Source: Aphis gossypii (Eukaryota; Arthropoda; Insecta; Hemiptera; Aphididae). Taken from it: 64,000 bases of DNA. Of this stretch, positions 10,190-20,564 are shown piece by piece. The notes beneath the pieces were generated by a model. It was given only the letters and a program-made list of their open reading frames with translations, made no database searches and was not told where the DNA came from. The stretch covers positions 372,001-436,000 of the forward strand of contig NC_065532.1 in the NCBI RefSeq assembly GCF_020184175.1. Reading direction: 5' to 3'. A program made the position numbers and the translations under genes. How positions within the stretch are numbered: the stretch's first letter is position 1; every line of letters starts with the position of its first letter.

Positions 10190-11285
10190 CTAACAGTTAT
10201 TTAAGTCATTGATCATACTATTAACAGATTGAAAATTTTTGTCATATTTAGTTACAATATTATACATATATTTTTGAATGAAGTACCATATTTCTTCACA
10301 TTCAGGGGTATAGTTGAAATGAAATGAAAAAAAAGACTTAAAGCAAATATCAACAGCTTTTAGTGCACTTTTAACCTTGTAAAAATATTTGTTGATTACA
10401 ACATAAAAAGAGATAACTTGCCCGTCATCAGCTTCAACAAATACCATATATGGTTGCAATTTTTGTCCAATTCTATAGGCCTTATTTGATTTGGCATCAT
10501 CAACTTCTTTTAACTGTGGTACATTCTGTGAAAAACAAACTCATATAATATTTTATAGTATTATTATTTTTCATATTTTATTCTTACACTAATGTAGTAT
10601 AGAAATGACTGCTGTATTTCAAGCTTAGATGGTCTGAAATAGCTAGTTTTTGAATTTCCAGCGTTTGTTCGTTTTGACACATTAACTGGCTTAAATAACT
10701 GAACAAAAACTTTAAGAGCAGCAATAGTCACATGATTACCTATAAACAATTTTTAAGTGTAATATGTAATTAAATATAAGCGTTGAAAATGTATGGTTTG
10801 TTTTAATTTTTATTAATTTAGTATAAACTTACCTAATTCAAAAGAGTTCTGGATTACATCAACTTGATGGTCAACTCCCTTGATGTTATATTTTTTCACA
10901 TATTTTGGCACTTTATTTTTTAATACTTCAAACTTATTGTACAGTACAAGATTTTTTCCTGGGTACAGTACTTCAAAATCCAATTCAATCTATAATTAAT
11001 CAATTAATGTACAATATTCCAATGTTAATAATCCATAAGGTAGGTATCCTAAACAAACAGTATTATTAAAATTATGAATACAATTATTTATATTTTATTC
11101 TAACCAAAGTAAACCCAAGTGAACTTTTTAGTGCAGGATAATCAGTTAGATAAGAATTGTTTTCTACTCCATTGATCAAAGAATTAAATCTTTTTTGAAA
11201 TGTATTTTTCCATTTTATATTCACTAGGTCCCATGGAGCAGTATAGTTCTTAAGCCATATTGTATCTTCTTCAAATAATTCTATG
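10190..11285 (-). CDS. 3' part of a spliced gene, four exons, uncharacterised family
   Basis: Exons on the minus strand: about 11,285-11,105, 10,989-10,833, 10,739-10,588 and 10,525-10,190 (stop). Every junction has GT..AG, and exon lengths of 157, 152 and 336 keep one frame with no stop. Landmarks in order are WKNTFQKRFNSLINGVENNS, YPALKSSLG, DFEVLYPGKNLVLYNKF, RPSKLEIQQSFLYY, LQPYMVFVEADDGQ and the ending ECEEIWYFIQKYMYNI. I do not know a function; the layout (PSKLEIQQSF, QPYxVFV, ALKAVDICFKSFF) recalls an uncharacterised family common in aphids. The 5' part is missing: Helentron sequence starts at 11,323. Clean splice sites in a surrounding of dead elements suggest a recently intact gene. 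Confidence 0.65.
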
Positions 11286-11322
11286 ATTCAATATAAAAAA
11301 TGAAAACAAGTACTCAAATAGT

Positions 11323-11775
11323 AAGAGTTGGCGTTGACCGTCGTTTAGACATCCGATTAAGTCTTTAAACTGTTCATTGTCTATGAGGTGCACTATTATC
11401 TTACCACCATCTTTAGGTGAATCTACATCTGATGTATTGGTATTTTAAACATAATCTTCAACATCGTTTATTAGTACATCGTCTGGTACCCAATTTTCAT
11501 CGTCTACAAGCTGATTGTTGTTACGGCCTTGTTCTCCTTCTATTTGGATTTCATTATCGTCTAATTGGGTTTCTTCTACTTTATTAAACTGTTGGTACAA
11601 AATTTTTTATTTGATCAATGTTTGTTTCATACACTTGTTTACAGTTAATATCTAAAAATCAGTTTTTCATCGCGCCATTGTAAAAATAACATAATATTTT
11701 CTCTGTAAAAGACGTTCATTTTTATCACATTAAACCTAACATGCCGTATGATTTTTCTAATTTTACGTTATGTAT
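11323..11775 (-). pseudogene. Helentron copy 2, left part (helicase region)
   Basis: Nearly identical to 30,964-31,423 of the main Helentron copy, the stretch just before the helicase Walker A region, with small insertions and deletions that break the frame. It begins abruptly in mid-gene and stops at 11,775-11,779, where a gypsy element is inserted. The sequence resumes at 22,235. Confidence 0.85.
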
Positions 11776-11779
11776 ATAC

Positions 11780-12521
11780 TGCAACGTGCTCTGATACTTA
11801 TATTAAATATAATATATGAATTACATACCATAGCCAACAATAATCTAACATTGGGGGTGCAAAACGACACTTTTTGATGAGGGTGTAACAATTATTCTTA
11901 TAATTGGATTCTAAAAGTGAGCAGGTGATATCAAGTACAGATTTTCCTAACCGTGAACGATTAACACATTAACGTAGCAATTGTCGATCATCAGCGGCGG
12001 GGAACGGCGTGAGAACGCTAGCCGCAACGAAAATATTATATTATAACAATTATATTATGCGGCGGCATCGTGCAGGGTCAAAGGCAGATCATCGCACGTA
12101 CGCTTGCCACCCGGTAGAATAATATAGAAATATAATTCCACCCGATAGAATAATATAGATGTCAAAATGACGCACGTCGTCGTTCAGATAACGCAAAGCG
12201 TGGGAAGAGCGGATGCAGGTGCAGATGACCATCAGGGACCTGAAGGTACCGCGGGAGTCCCTGGACGATATATAAGGGGGCCCAGATTAGGCACAATTCA
12301 GACGTGATCCACCAGAGTTAGCGCAAGCACCTTCACGTCACCCAGTTTAATATTTTATGTCTCCTGGACTTAGAATATTTTTCACAAGTTTTATTAAATT
12401 AATTAATTGGACTTAGAATAATTTTAAATAAAAAACACTTAGAATAATTTCGAGAGTTCAATTATTTCACAAAACCTTTCCAAATCGACATCATTCAACT
12501 GATTGTACGTGGCACGTTACA
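11780..12521 (+). repeat. 5' LTR of the complete gypsy element
   Basis: Starts TGCAACGTGCTCTGATAC, ends CGTGGCACGTTACA; the ends form a 9/10 inverted pair. TATATAAG at 12,269-12,276 is the likely promoter, and transcription would start shortly after. The 3' third has five spaced 'cttagaata' motifs, also present in the other copies. Confidence 0.95.
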
Positions 12522-12525
12522 AATT

Positions 12526-12543
12526 TGGCGCAGTCGGTAGGAT
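12526..12543 (+). other. Primer-binding site (minus-strand priming)
   Basis: TGGCGCAGTCGGTAGGAT lies four bases after the 5' LTR. TGG pairs with the CCA end of a tRNA, and the sequence resembles, as I recall, the site used by 17.6/297-type insect elements. The exact tRNA was not checked. Confidence 0.85.
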
Positions 12544-12544
12544 T

Positions 12545-14009
12545 CTTTCAAATAAGAATTCTTTGGACGAACAATTTTAATTTTTTCGAACTTAGAAAAT
12601 TTTCGGAAAAAAAATTTTTTTTCCACTTCGAAAATTTTTCGAAAAAATTTAAAATATATCCACTTCGAAGAATTCACGGAGGCACATTCGGCAACGAATC
12701 ACTGTTGAAGAAGACAACTGCAGAACGTCAACTTCAGCGACTCCGAAAGAGAAAGAATCAACAAGTAACACCACGCTCAGCAATCAAGAAGAATGGAAGC
12801 ATCGACTCAAACCATCGTTGTGTAAGCATAATTTTTTTCTTAATGTAGAATAATTTTAAGCGTCTAACTCTGTTCGCGTCTCCTTTGGAATTAAAAACTC
12901 CATCGTATAAGTTACTTTTAATTGTGAAGGTGTATATATATATATTCCCCGTGAAACATTAAATAAAATATCTTGATAAAATAAATAAATAATTTAAAAA
13001 GGAAAAATTTAGAATAAGCAAAAATAAAAAAAAATAAAAAAAACGCAACGATTAAATAAATTTAATATTTTAATAATACACTTAGATTATTTTTACGCAT
13101 AAAATTTTTGTTCAATAATAAAATAATACAACTTTATTTTAGTTATAAAATATATAAATATTTCAAATATAAATAATTTTTCGAGAAAAAATAAATAAAT
13201 AAGAATTTTTTTTAAGAAAAAAAAAGACAAATAATTTTTCAGAAAAAATTAATAAATTAAGAATCTAAAAAAAAATAATATATATTTTATTATTTCAAAA
13301 AAAAGAAATACAACAAAGTAACATAAAGAACTTTCAGAAAAAATAATAAGTTAAAAAAAAATCAAAAAAAAAATTAATAATAAAAATATTTTATTTTTTA
13401 AATATAAATAAAATATTTTGACATAGAAAATTTTTCAGGAAAAAAATAATAGAAATATTTTATTTTTTTTTATAAATAAATTTTGACATAAGAAATTTTT
13501 AAAAAAAAAAATAATATTTAGTTTTAAAATGAGATTTTATTTTATTATTTTATTTAATATAATAGCAGAAGAATAATTTTTTTTTAAAATAAAAATTTGA
13601 TAATAAAATTTATTTTTAATATAAAAGGAAGAAAAATTATTTTAATTACTTTAAGCATTTTTTAATTACGGAAATTAAATTATTTTATTAAAATTAAATA
13701 TTTTACAAGAAAATTATTTTTTTTATGCGAAAAAATTATTTAAGATAAATATCGTAAGAATAGTAGGTATAAAATTAAATTTATTAAAAAAAAAAATAAC
13801 ACAAAAAAAGGAATATATTAGTAAATAAAAAAAAATTTTAATTAAGGGGAAAATATTTTATTTAAAGAAAATTATACGTGAAGAACACGGAAATAAATAA
13901 TTATAGAATAAAAAAATTATTAGTGAATTATACGTCAAGGAACACGCAAGAAAAAAAAAACGAAAGAGTTTATTTTGTGAATTAAAAAGAATATTAATTG
14001 AGAATTTTA
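12545..14009 (+). other. Long A/T-rich untranslated leader, first part
   Basis: No plausible coding sequence. After a short mixed stretch (12,545-12,850) it becomes almost pure A/T with many A-runs (12,950-13,950). The distance from PBS to gag (about 2.4 kb) is much longer than in typical gypsy elements. A splice donor for the downstream ORFs could lie here, but none stands out. Confidence 0.5.
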
Positions 14010-14700
14010 TTGAAGGCAGTTAAGACCTTATTTATTGAATTATTGGGAAGGCAAGTAATAAGTCCTTATATATTGAATTATTTTAGGCTGAAAAAGTGCC
14101 ATATTTTAAAAGTTGATGAAAGGAATTATTTTGGGGCGGATTTAAGCCATATATTGAGAATTAAAAGTGTTGAATTTATTTAGGCTGAAAAAGTGCCATA
14201 TTTTAAAGTGATGATGAAAGGAATTATTTTGGGGCGGATTTGAGCCATATATTGAGAATTAAAAGTATTGAATTATTTAGGCTGAAAAAGTGCCATATTT
14301 TAAAAGTTGATGAAAGGAATTATTTTGGGGCGGATTTGAGCCATAATATTGTGAATTAAATAATTGTGAATTTTATTGGGCGAGTAGAGCCGTATATTGA
14401 AAAATAATTGTGAATTTTATTGGCCGAGAAGAGCCGTATATTGAAAAATAATTGTGAATTTTATTGGGCCAAAAAGAGCCGTATTTTGTGAAAAAAAATA
14501 ATTGTGAATTTATTTAGGCCGGGAAGAGCCGTATTTAGCGATTTTAATAATCGGAGATTTATTTAGGCAGAAATAAGCCGTGTTATAATTAAAAGATAAT
14601 TGTGAATTTTATAGGCGAGAAAGTCCTATCGTGTTGAAAAAAAATTACTTGACGTATATTGTGAATTTTAGAGAGGATAAAAAAATCCTAGAGAAAAAAA
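14010..14700 (+). repeat. Leader repeat array of short hairpins
   Basis: Two or three repeats of about 97 bp (near 14,083, 14,180 and 14,277: AGGCTGAAAAAGTGCC then GGGGCGGATTTGAGCC) are followed by five to six units of about 45-55 bp (AATTGTGAATTTTATTGGGC...GAGCCGTATATTG). Nearly every unit contains a G/C-rich pair of short arms around a purine-rich loop of 7-12 bases: AAGG/CCTT at 14,013 and 14,048, GGC/GCC in most, ATAGG/CCTAT at about 14,611-14,629, and AGGAT/ATCCT at about 14,673-14,690. Loops are A/G-rich. It lies 200 bp before gag, so a packaging, dimerisation or translation role is plausible but unproven. Confidence 0.75.
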
Positions 14701-14903
14701 AAATATAAAAAAAAAATATAGATAGAAATAATTGGGGGAATAATAAAAATATTACGAGAATTTTATAATAAAATAATATTGATAAATATTTTTAAAGACA
14801 TTAATGTTTGATTAATAATTGAAAAAAAAATAATAAAAAAATTTATTTTAAGAAATAAACATATTTAATTTAAGTTATAATAAATGAATATACAAATAAA
14901 CGT

Positions 14904-16258
14904 ATGAATAAGGAAAAAGAAGAAAATAGTTATAGTGAAAACGATAGTAATAGTTCGGAAGAGGAAACAGATACAACAAAAGAAATCGGAACTCACGTAG
15001 AGTTAGATAAAAATATTGAAGTAAATAAATTAGTAAACATAAGTATAAATACGAAAGAGGGTAGCGACTCTACACAGGGAATTAATAAGGAAAAAACAAC
15101 AGGGAAAAGTTTGTTAGATACTACTGTTAGAGAAGACTCAAATACCGGATTAGAACAAAGATTAATAGGGTTACGTAGTACACCAAATTTAGTCCACTCA
15201 GAATTAGGACCAGTAAAGAGGAAGCAAAGAACAAAAATGTCTAGTGTAAAGGCTACAATTGAGCAGGTCACTGCTATGATACCAATTTGTGCCGATGCAA
15301 AAGACGTTTGTTCGTTCATACGGGCATGCGATTATGCATGTGAGGCCGTAGATAAAGAAACTATACCCTTATTAGTGAAATTTATTAATACTAGGATTAC
15401 TGGCAAGGCGTTAGAAGTATGTCGGTATAGGGAAACCAGTGATTGGGAAACTATTAAAAAAATATTAAGGGGGCTTTTGAACAGCAATTGTCACCACAAA
15501 CATTACAAATAGGATTAAATTCTGTTCGTATGAAAAATGACGAAGATGTATTAACTTATACGGGTCGCGTAGAACAGTTATATTATAATTTGTGTAATGC
15601 AACATTGGCAAATAAAACGCCCGAAGAGGCGAGAATTTTAAGGCAAACCCTCAAGGATCGGGCATTAGCAATTTATATAAACGGGTTAAAAATGGATTTA
15701 CAAACAATATTACGAGCTAGGAACCCAGAAACTTTAGAACTGGCAATGCAAATGGCTAGGCAGTTAGAAATCGAATTTAGTTTTAACAAAGAATTACAAA
15801 ATAACGAGACTAAAGTAAATCAAAACGGAAATAAAAATAATAACGGAAATCGTTGGTCAAATAACTATCAGGGAAATAATCCAAATGGACAGAAATTCGG
15901 TTATAAGCAAAATTATAATCGTGGTCAGAATAGACAAGGTCCTAATAATTATAATAACGTTAATCGTAATAATAATTTTAATAATTTTGGTCGCAATAAT
16001 AATAATAGTAATAACTATCCGCGTAATAATAACGGTCAATATAATAATAATAATCGGAGACAGCAAAACAATCCCGGATGTTATATTTGCGGCAGAACTA
16101 ATCATGTCGCTCGCGATTGTCGTGGTAATGTTACACAAGTTGCGCGTCGGAATAATAATAATAATCAGCAACCGCAAAATAATAACGCACGACAAAATAC
16201 TAATAATAATTTTAACAATAATTCGGCACCAATAACTTTAGTTATTGCAATAAGATAG
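14904..16258 (+). pseudogene. gag: gag (capsid and nucleocapsid), frameshifted
   Basis: ATG 14,904 opens an acidic Ser/Thr-rich N-terminus, then a capsid-like part. The frame slips by one base at the GGGGG run near 15,470 and continues to 16,258. The capsid ends near residue 320, followed by an extreme Asn-rich/basic tail (AAT triplet tracts, 15,800-16,250) carrying a CCHC zinc knuckle, CYICGRTNHVARDC (about 16,078-16,119). A second knuckle-like motif, YCNKIGHDSVSC, lies in another frame at about 16,230-16,270 and lacks its first Cys, pointing to another frameshift near 16,225. Gag forms the particle and binds RNA. A single-base length error in the G-run would restore one frame, so the damage could be a consensus artefact. 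Confidence 0.85.
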
Positions 16259-16364
16259 GACACGATAGTGTTAGCTGTTATAGTAGGCAACGGGGAGCGA
16301 GCGTAATAATGCAAACCGGACGGGAAACGGTCAAGTGTCGAACGGGAACGGCGTCCGTTCGATC

Positions 16365-16935
16365 AACCAAATAACGGCCGTAACGGAGGAATTATCACCC
16401 AACGATGTTTCACCATCGTATCAGTAATTAATGAAAATCATGTTACATTTCAATCACCTAACTTTAAAACAAATACAGCAAATCTTCTTTTAGACACCGG
16501 TAGTGAAATCAATTTAATAAAAATAAATAAATTAACAGGCGAAACATTAGTAAACGAAAAAGAAAAAATAAATTAAAAGGCATTAATGATAAAATAGTAA
16601 CTACCATAGGCAAAATTACAATAATATTAATATTAAATAATAATAAAATAAAAACGGAATTTCATGTGGTCGATAAGGAATTTCCAATACCGCGAGATGG
16701 AATTCTAGGTCACCACTTCCTGTTACAAACTAACGCGATAATAGATGTTGCGAATAATATATTAACTATAAATGATAACACTCCGTGCGAATTAAATAAA
16801 GATAAAATATGTTACACATTAAAACCGCGAACGGAAACAATAATATCTATACCAATAGCTGATCCGATAATGGAAAATAAAAATATTTTAATACAGAAAC
16901 AAGAATTAATACAGACGTATATTGCGCTAATATAA
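16365..16935 (+). pseudogene. pol: pol part 1: retropepsin (aspartic protease)
   Basis: The active-site motif LLLDTGSEINLI is at about 16,470-16,505, preceded by CFTIVSVINENHVTF. The frame breaks near 16,570 in an A-run and resumes as FHVVDKEFPIPRDGILGHHF (about 16,660-16,720), the C-terminal part with the flap-following ILG motif. The protease matures Gag-Pol. It sits directly before reverse transcriptase, as in Ty3/gypsy and unlike copia. No separate start codon is needed, since pol is normally made by frameshifting from gag. Confidence 0.85.
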
Positions 16936-17071
16936 TAAACACGGTAAAGAACGGAAATACGGTGATAAGTATACTGAATATTCCGAATTACCACAAAACA
17001 TTTATGAGGACCAATTAAATAAAATATTATACGACAATGACATAGAATATAAATTACACGAAATAACTGTA

Positions 17072-17883
17072 GTGAATGACAATAACGATCGCGTAAATAA
17101 AATAAAAAGTTTAATACGTAGTGACCATTTAAATAACGAGGAACGTAAAACAATATTAGAAATATGCGAAAATTTTTCCGATGTATTTCATTTGGAAAAC
17201 GATTATTTAACATTTACTAACGCCGCGGAACACGTAATAAGATTACCCGCCAATCAACCGCCTATATATAAAAGACCATATAGATTGCCACAGGCACAGC
17301 AAAAGGAAATTGAACAACAATTAATTAAAATGGAACAAAACGATATCATAGAACGATCTATGTCACCTTTTAATGCGCCTTTGTTGTTAGTAAAAAAGAA
17401 ATCAGATTCATCTGGTAAAGATAAATTCGAATAGTAATTGATTTTAGGGCACAATCAATGAAGTAACTTTAAATGAATTTCATCCGTTACCTAATATTAC
17501 GGAAATATTAGATCAATTGGGACAATGTCAGTTTTTCACCATTTTGGATTTAGCAAACGGTTCTATCAAATACCTTTAGCGAAGGAATCTCGCGAAATGA
17601 CAGCTTTTCGACCGGTCAAGGTCATTACCATTTTAAACGTATGACTATGGGAATGAAAACAAGTCCCGCTACATTTCAGCGATTAATGAATAACGTATTG
17701 TCGGGGATAATAGGCATTAAATGTTTAGTATATTTAGACGATATTATTATTTATGCGAAAAATTTGAGCGATCATAACAATAAGCTGATAGACGTATTCG
17801 AACGTCTACGTACCCATAATTTAAAAATACAACCAGATAAATGCGAATTTCTAAAACGCGAATGTTTATTTTGGGACACATAA
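17072..17883 (+). pseudogene. pol: pol part 2: reverse transcriptase
   Basis: Begins with the linker (NNEERKTILEICENF), then IYKRPYRLPQAQQKEIEQQL, IIERSMSPFNAPLLLVKKK, the VIDFR and FTILDLA palm motifs (17,436-17,550), and the catalytic box VYLDDIIIYAKN with YLDD at 17,731-17,742. It then continues through KIQPDKCEFLKRE into the thumb. The frame shifts at about 17,434, 17,560 and 17,600-17,640, so translation as written is not possible. All major motifs are nevertheless present and well conserved, which suggests either very recent decay or consensus length errors. Confidence 0.9.
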
Positions 17884-19238
17884 TTCGGAACACGGAATAA
17901 AACCAGATCCGAAAAAGATAACATCAGTAATAGAATTTCCGGTGCCTAAAACTGTAAAAAGCAAATAAAACATTTTTAGGTTTATCGGGGTACTACAGGA
18001 AATTTATACAGGGATATAGTATGTTAGCTAAACCAATGACACACTTTTAAAAAAGGATGTTAAATTTAATTGGGACGAAAATTGTCAGGTAGCTTTCGAC
18101 AAATTAAAAAACGCACTCTGTGCAGAACCAATTTTACAATATCCAGATTTTACGAAACAATTTATACTTACAACCGACGCTAGTGGTAAGGCTCTAGGAG
18201 CTATACTATCCCAAGGAACGATAGGTAGCGACCTACCAATAGCGTACGCATCTAGAACTTTGAATAAAAGTGAAATGAATTACTCAACTACTGAACTAGA
18301 ATGTTTAGCGATCGTATACGGGGTTAAACAATTTAGACCTTATCTCTATGGTAGAAAATTCGTGATACTCACTGACCATAGACCATTATCTTGGTTATTT
18401 AACTTAAAAGATCCGTTATCAAAGTTGGCGAGATGGCGCATACAGCTTGAGGAATACGATTACGAAATAAAATATAAACCGGGAGTACAAAATTCGAACG
18501 TAGATGCTTTAAGTAGAATGTATAGTATAAAAGAAATTAAGGACGAAAGTTATACGAGCTTTCTAGAAAAATCGGAAACAACAATAATAACGAATAGTAA
18601 TGTGAAAGAGGTGAACGGTGAATTACTAGAATCACCCGCAGAATATCATATTGTATCAGAAATAGAAAAATATTATAACTTTAAATCGGGAATAAACTAC
18701 GAATTAAAACGAAAATTTGGAACGAATAAAATGTTAGAATCAAATAAACAAATAGGCGACGTAGTATATTTTAATTACTAAGAAAGATACATAATATTTT
18801 TGATAACTTAAAGTAAAGAAAAACAATTAACCACAAGTGAAAATATGCATTTTGCATTATTAAATTTAAAGTACTTTTGCATTAAAAACTCCTTGACTAA
18901 GTTAGCCATGAACCAGTTAGGAAAGAAAGACGGGTTGGACTGGACAAAAACAAGATCAATGATTAGGTATATATTTCGAAATACCGATATAGAAATAATA
19001 ATCTGTACTAAACTAGAATACACTAATGAGAAAAAATTAATCATTTTCAAGCAATTTCATGACTCATTACTAGGGGGTCATGCTGGATTAAATAGAACGG
19101 TTAAGAAAATTAAACGACAATTCAACTGGCCAGGGTTAAAACAAGAAGTAAGGGAATGGGGTTAAGGAAAAGCTACTAGGTGACACACCAGATAGGCTAG
19201 CCCTAAGTAATATGCCGCCCTTACTAAAAGAACAATAA
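17884..19238 (+). pseudogene. pol: pol part 3: RNase H and a truncated integrase
   Basis: RNase H is readable: TTDASGKALGAILSQ (about 18,170), TELECLAIVYGVKQF, ILTDHRPLSWLF and NVDALSRM. The pre-integrase part follows (18,845-19,050) and then the integrase zinc-binding HH pair (FHDSLLGGHAG). Soon after QEVREWG (19,162) the frame breaks, and the next readable pol sequence is only the C-terminal tail LGDTPDRLALSNMPPLLKEQ with stop at 19,236. The Cys pair, the DDE catalytic core and the GPY/F module are all missing, an internal deletion of roughly 1 kb compared with the integrase at 4,958-6,022. Without an integrase this copy cannot insert on its own. Confidence 0.88.
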
Positions 19239-19445
19239 AATGTATAAATTAAATATATAGATATTTAGATATAATAAGGAATAATATTAATAATATAATA
19301 TAACTTAAAAGTAATAATATAAGTTATTAACAATCACATAAATGTATAAGTATGTACTAAATGTAAAAAAAAAATAAATATGAAAATACAATCACTAATA
19401 CAAAATGTTTAATTATACAGAAAAGAGACACATAAATTCATAATT

Positions 19446-20108
19446 ATGGACTTCGAGTTCTCAATGGTGAACAAGACAAGCATGGTTGTCATCTCCGGAG
19501 CTATATCCAATAGCTTAGACCGATTTAAGATTAGGAAACTGGAGGGACGACCTCTTTTGCTACCACTTAACGAAGAAGCTCGACCTATGGGTGAGACGGA
19601 GCTTCAGGTGGCAATAAGAGAGATAAAAAGAGTGTTCAGAGTAAAAACTGATCTGAGAGATGCTTGTCTGGACCAAATGAAGCAGAGTTTGAGTTCGACG
19701 AAAAATAACTTAACACGAGGATATATTGACAGTTATATACGTAGAGGTAATAAGGAGAATGTGATAGTAGTGTGGAACGGACATTCGGACAAAAACATTT
19801 TAAAAAGATTAGATTTAGACCATTATCCTATGTTAAACATAACGTGTTACGATAAGTATTTTAATAAAAATTTCTATATTCAGTTTGAAAAATTAGGCAA
19901 TAAAGAAATAATTTTCGAAGTAGATATCGGTACATATAATAAAACAGGAAGGCTACTTAATTTAGTAGAGACCCATGATATAATATGTAAAAAGAAACAC
20001 CATACTACGTATGCGCATGATCCGAGAATGGATGTCAAGTATACTAAATGTATATTTGATTATGTGATACGGAAACAGCGATATGAAAATCTAATAAAAC
20101 ATTTCTAA
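19446..20108 (+). CDS. DEDDh (DnaQ-like) 3'-5' exonuclease-like ORF carried by the gypsy element
   Basis: 220 codons, uninterrupted. Motif I: D2 and E4 in MDFEF followed by a hydrophobic strand VVISGAI (14-20). Motif II: VIVVWNGHSDKNILKRL with D115, matching the 'HN..fD..fL' pattern. Motif III: YAHDPRMDVKYTKCIF with H191 and D196, exactly the H-x4-D spacing of DEDDh enzymes such as DnaQ or TREX-like proteins. All five metal or catalytic residues are thus present. Known family role: 3'-5' removal of nucleotides with two metal ions. It lies between pol and the 3' LTR, where env is usual, and is the only long undamaged gene of the element besides the next one. It would need a subgenomic or spliced mRNA. 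Sequence similarity outside motifs was not testable. Confidence 0.75.
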   Translation: MDFEFSMVNKTSMVVISGAISNSLDRFKIRKLEGRPLLLPLNEEARPMGETELQVAIREIKRVFRVKTDLRDACLDQMKQSLSSTKNNLTRGYIDSYIRRGNKENVIVVWNGHSDKNILKRLDLDHYPMLNITCYDKYFNKNFYIQFEKLGNKEIIFEVDIGTYNKTGRLLNLVETHDIICKKKHHTTYAHDPRMDVKYTKCIFDYVIRKQRYENLIKHF

Positions 20109-20258
20109 AAAAATATATAAACAATAACAATAAAAGTAGTAATAAAACAAAAACAACGGTTACATTAATAATCAAAATACGAACGTAAAATTTCTTTTTC
20201 AGAAATTCATAATTCTATAAATTACAAATCAACTCTACGAAATAAATAATAACCAATA

Positions 20259-20564
20259 ATGGATAGAATGGAGCAATTAGCTTCGGCAATATCGTTTAAC
20301 ATAGAAACGCAATTTCATATTAATCCAACACAGGGAGAATGGCATAATTACACAGCTTGTTTTGATTTTCATATAGTTACCGCTAATGAAAATATACTCG
20401 TACCTTACGAGGATGAAACTATATTGGAAATGATTGAGGCAGCCAAAAGGTTTTTGTATGATATGGCGATAGACAGAGAATTTGGTGAACCATACTGTTA
20501 TGAATTAAACTATTACCTCGAAATAATACAAAATCCACGAGATATATTGAATTACAGTAGATAA
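20259..20564 (+). CDS. 101-codon ORF of unknown function in the gypsy element
   Basis: ATG 20,259 to TAA 20,564, 150 bases after the exonuclease ORF and in the same orientation. Acidic protein, no membrane segment or signal peptide. It contains GEWHNYTACFDFHIVTANE and an amphipathic helix-like part (ILEMIEAAKRFLYDMAIDRE). I do not recognise it. Its AT-rich context with an unbroken frame, and its position beside the exonuclease gene, suggest it is a real accessory gene rather than chance. Confidence 0.55.
   Translation: MDRMEQLASAISFNIETQFHINPTQGEWHNYTACFDFHIVTANENILVPYEDETILEMIEAAKRFLYDMAIDREFGEPYCYELNYYLEIIQNPRDILNYSR

Noticed and set aside
12495..12848. Phe/Lys-rich ORFs on both strands just after the 5' LTR
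   Set aside because: They cover the LTR end and primer-binding site and come from GAAAATTTTTC palindromes; not protein-like.
15857..16235. Long open frames on both strands rich in Ile/Asn
   Set aside because: They are other-frame readings of the AAT/Asn repeat tract of gag; the real frame has the CCHC knuckle.
19060..19165. Premature stop interpreted as the natural end of pol
   Set aside because: The in-frame tail with PPLLKEQ and its stop at 19,236 follows immediately, so the short frame reflects a deletion junction plus frameshift.
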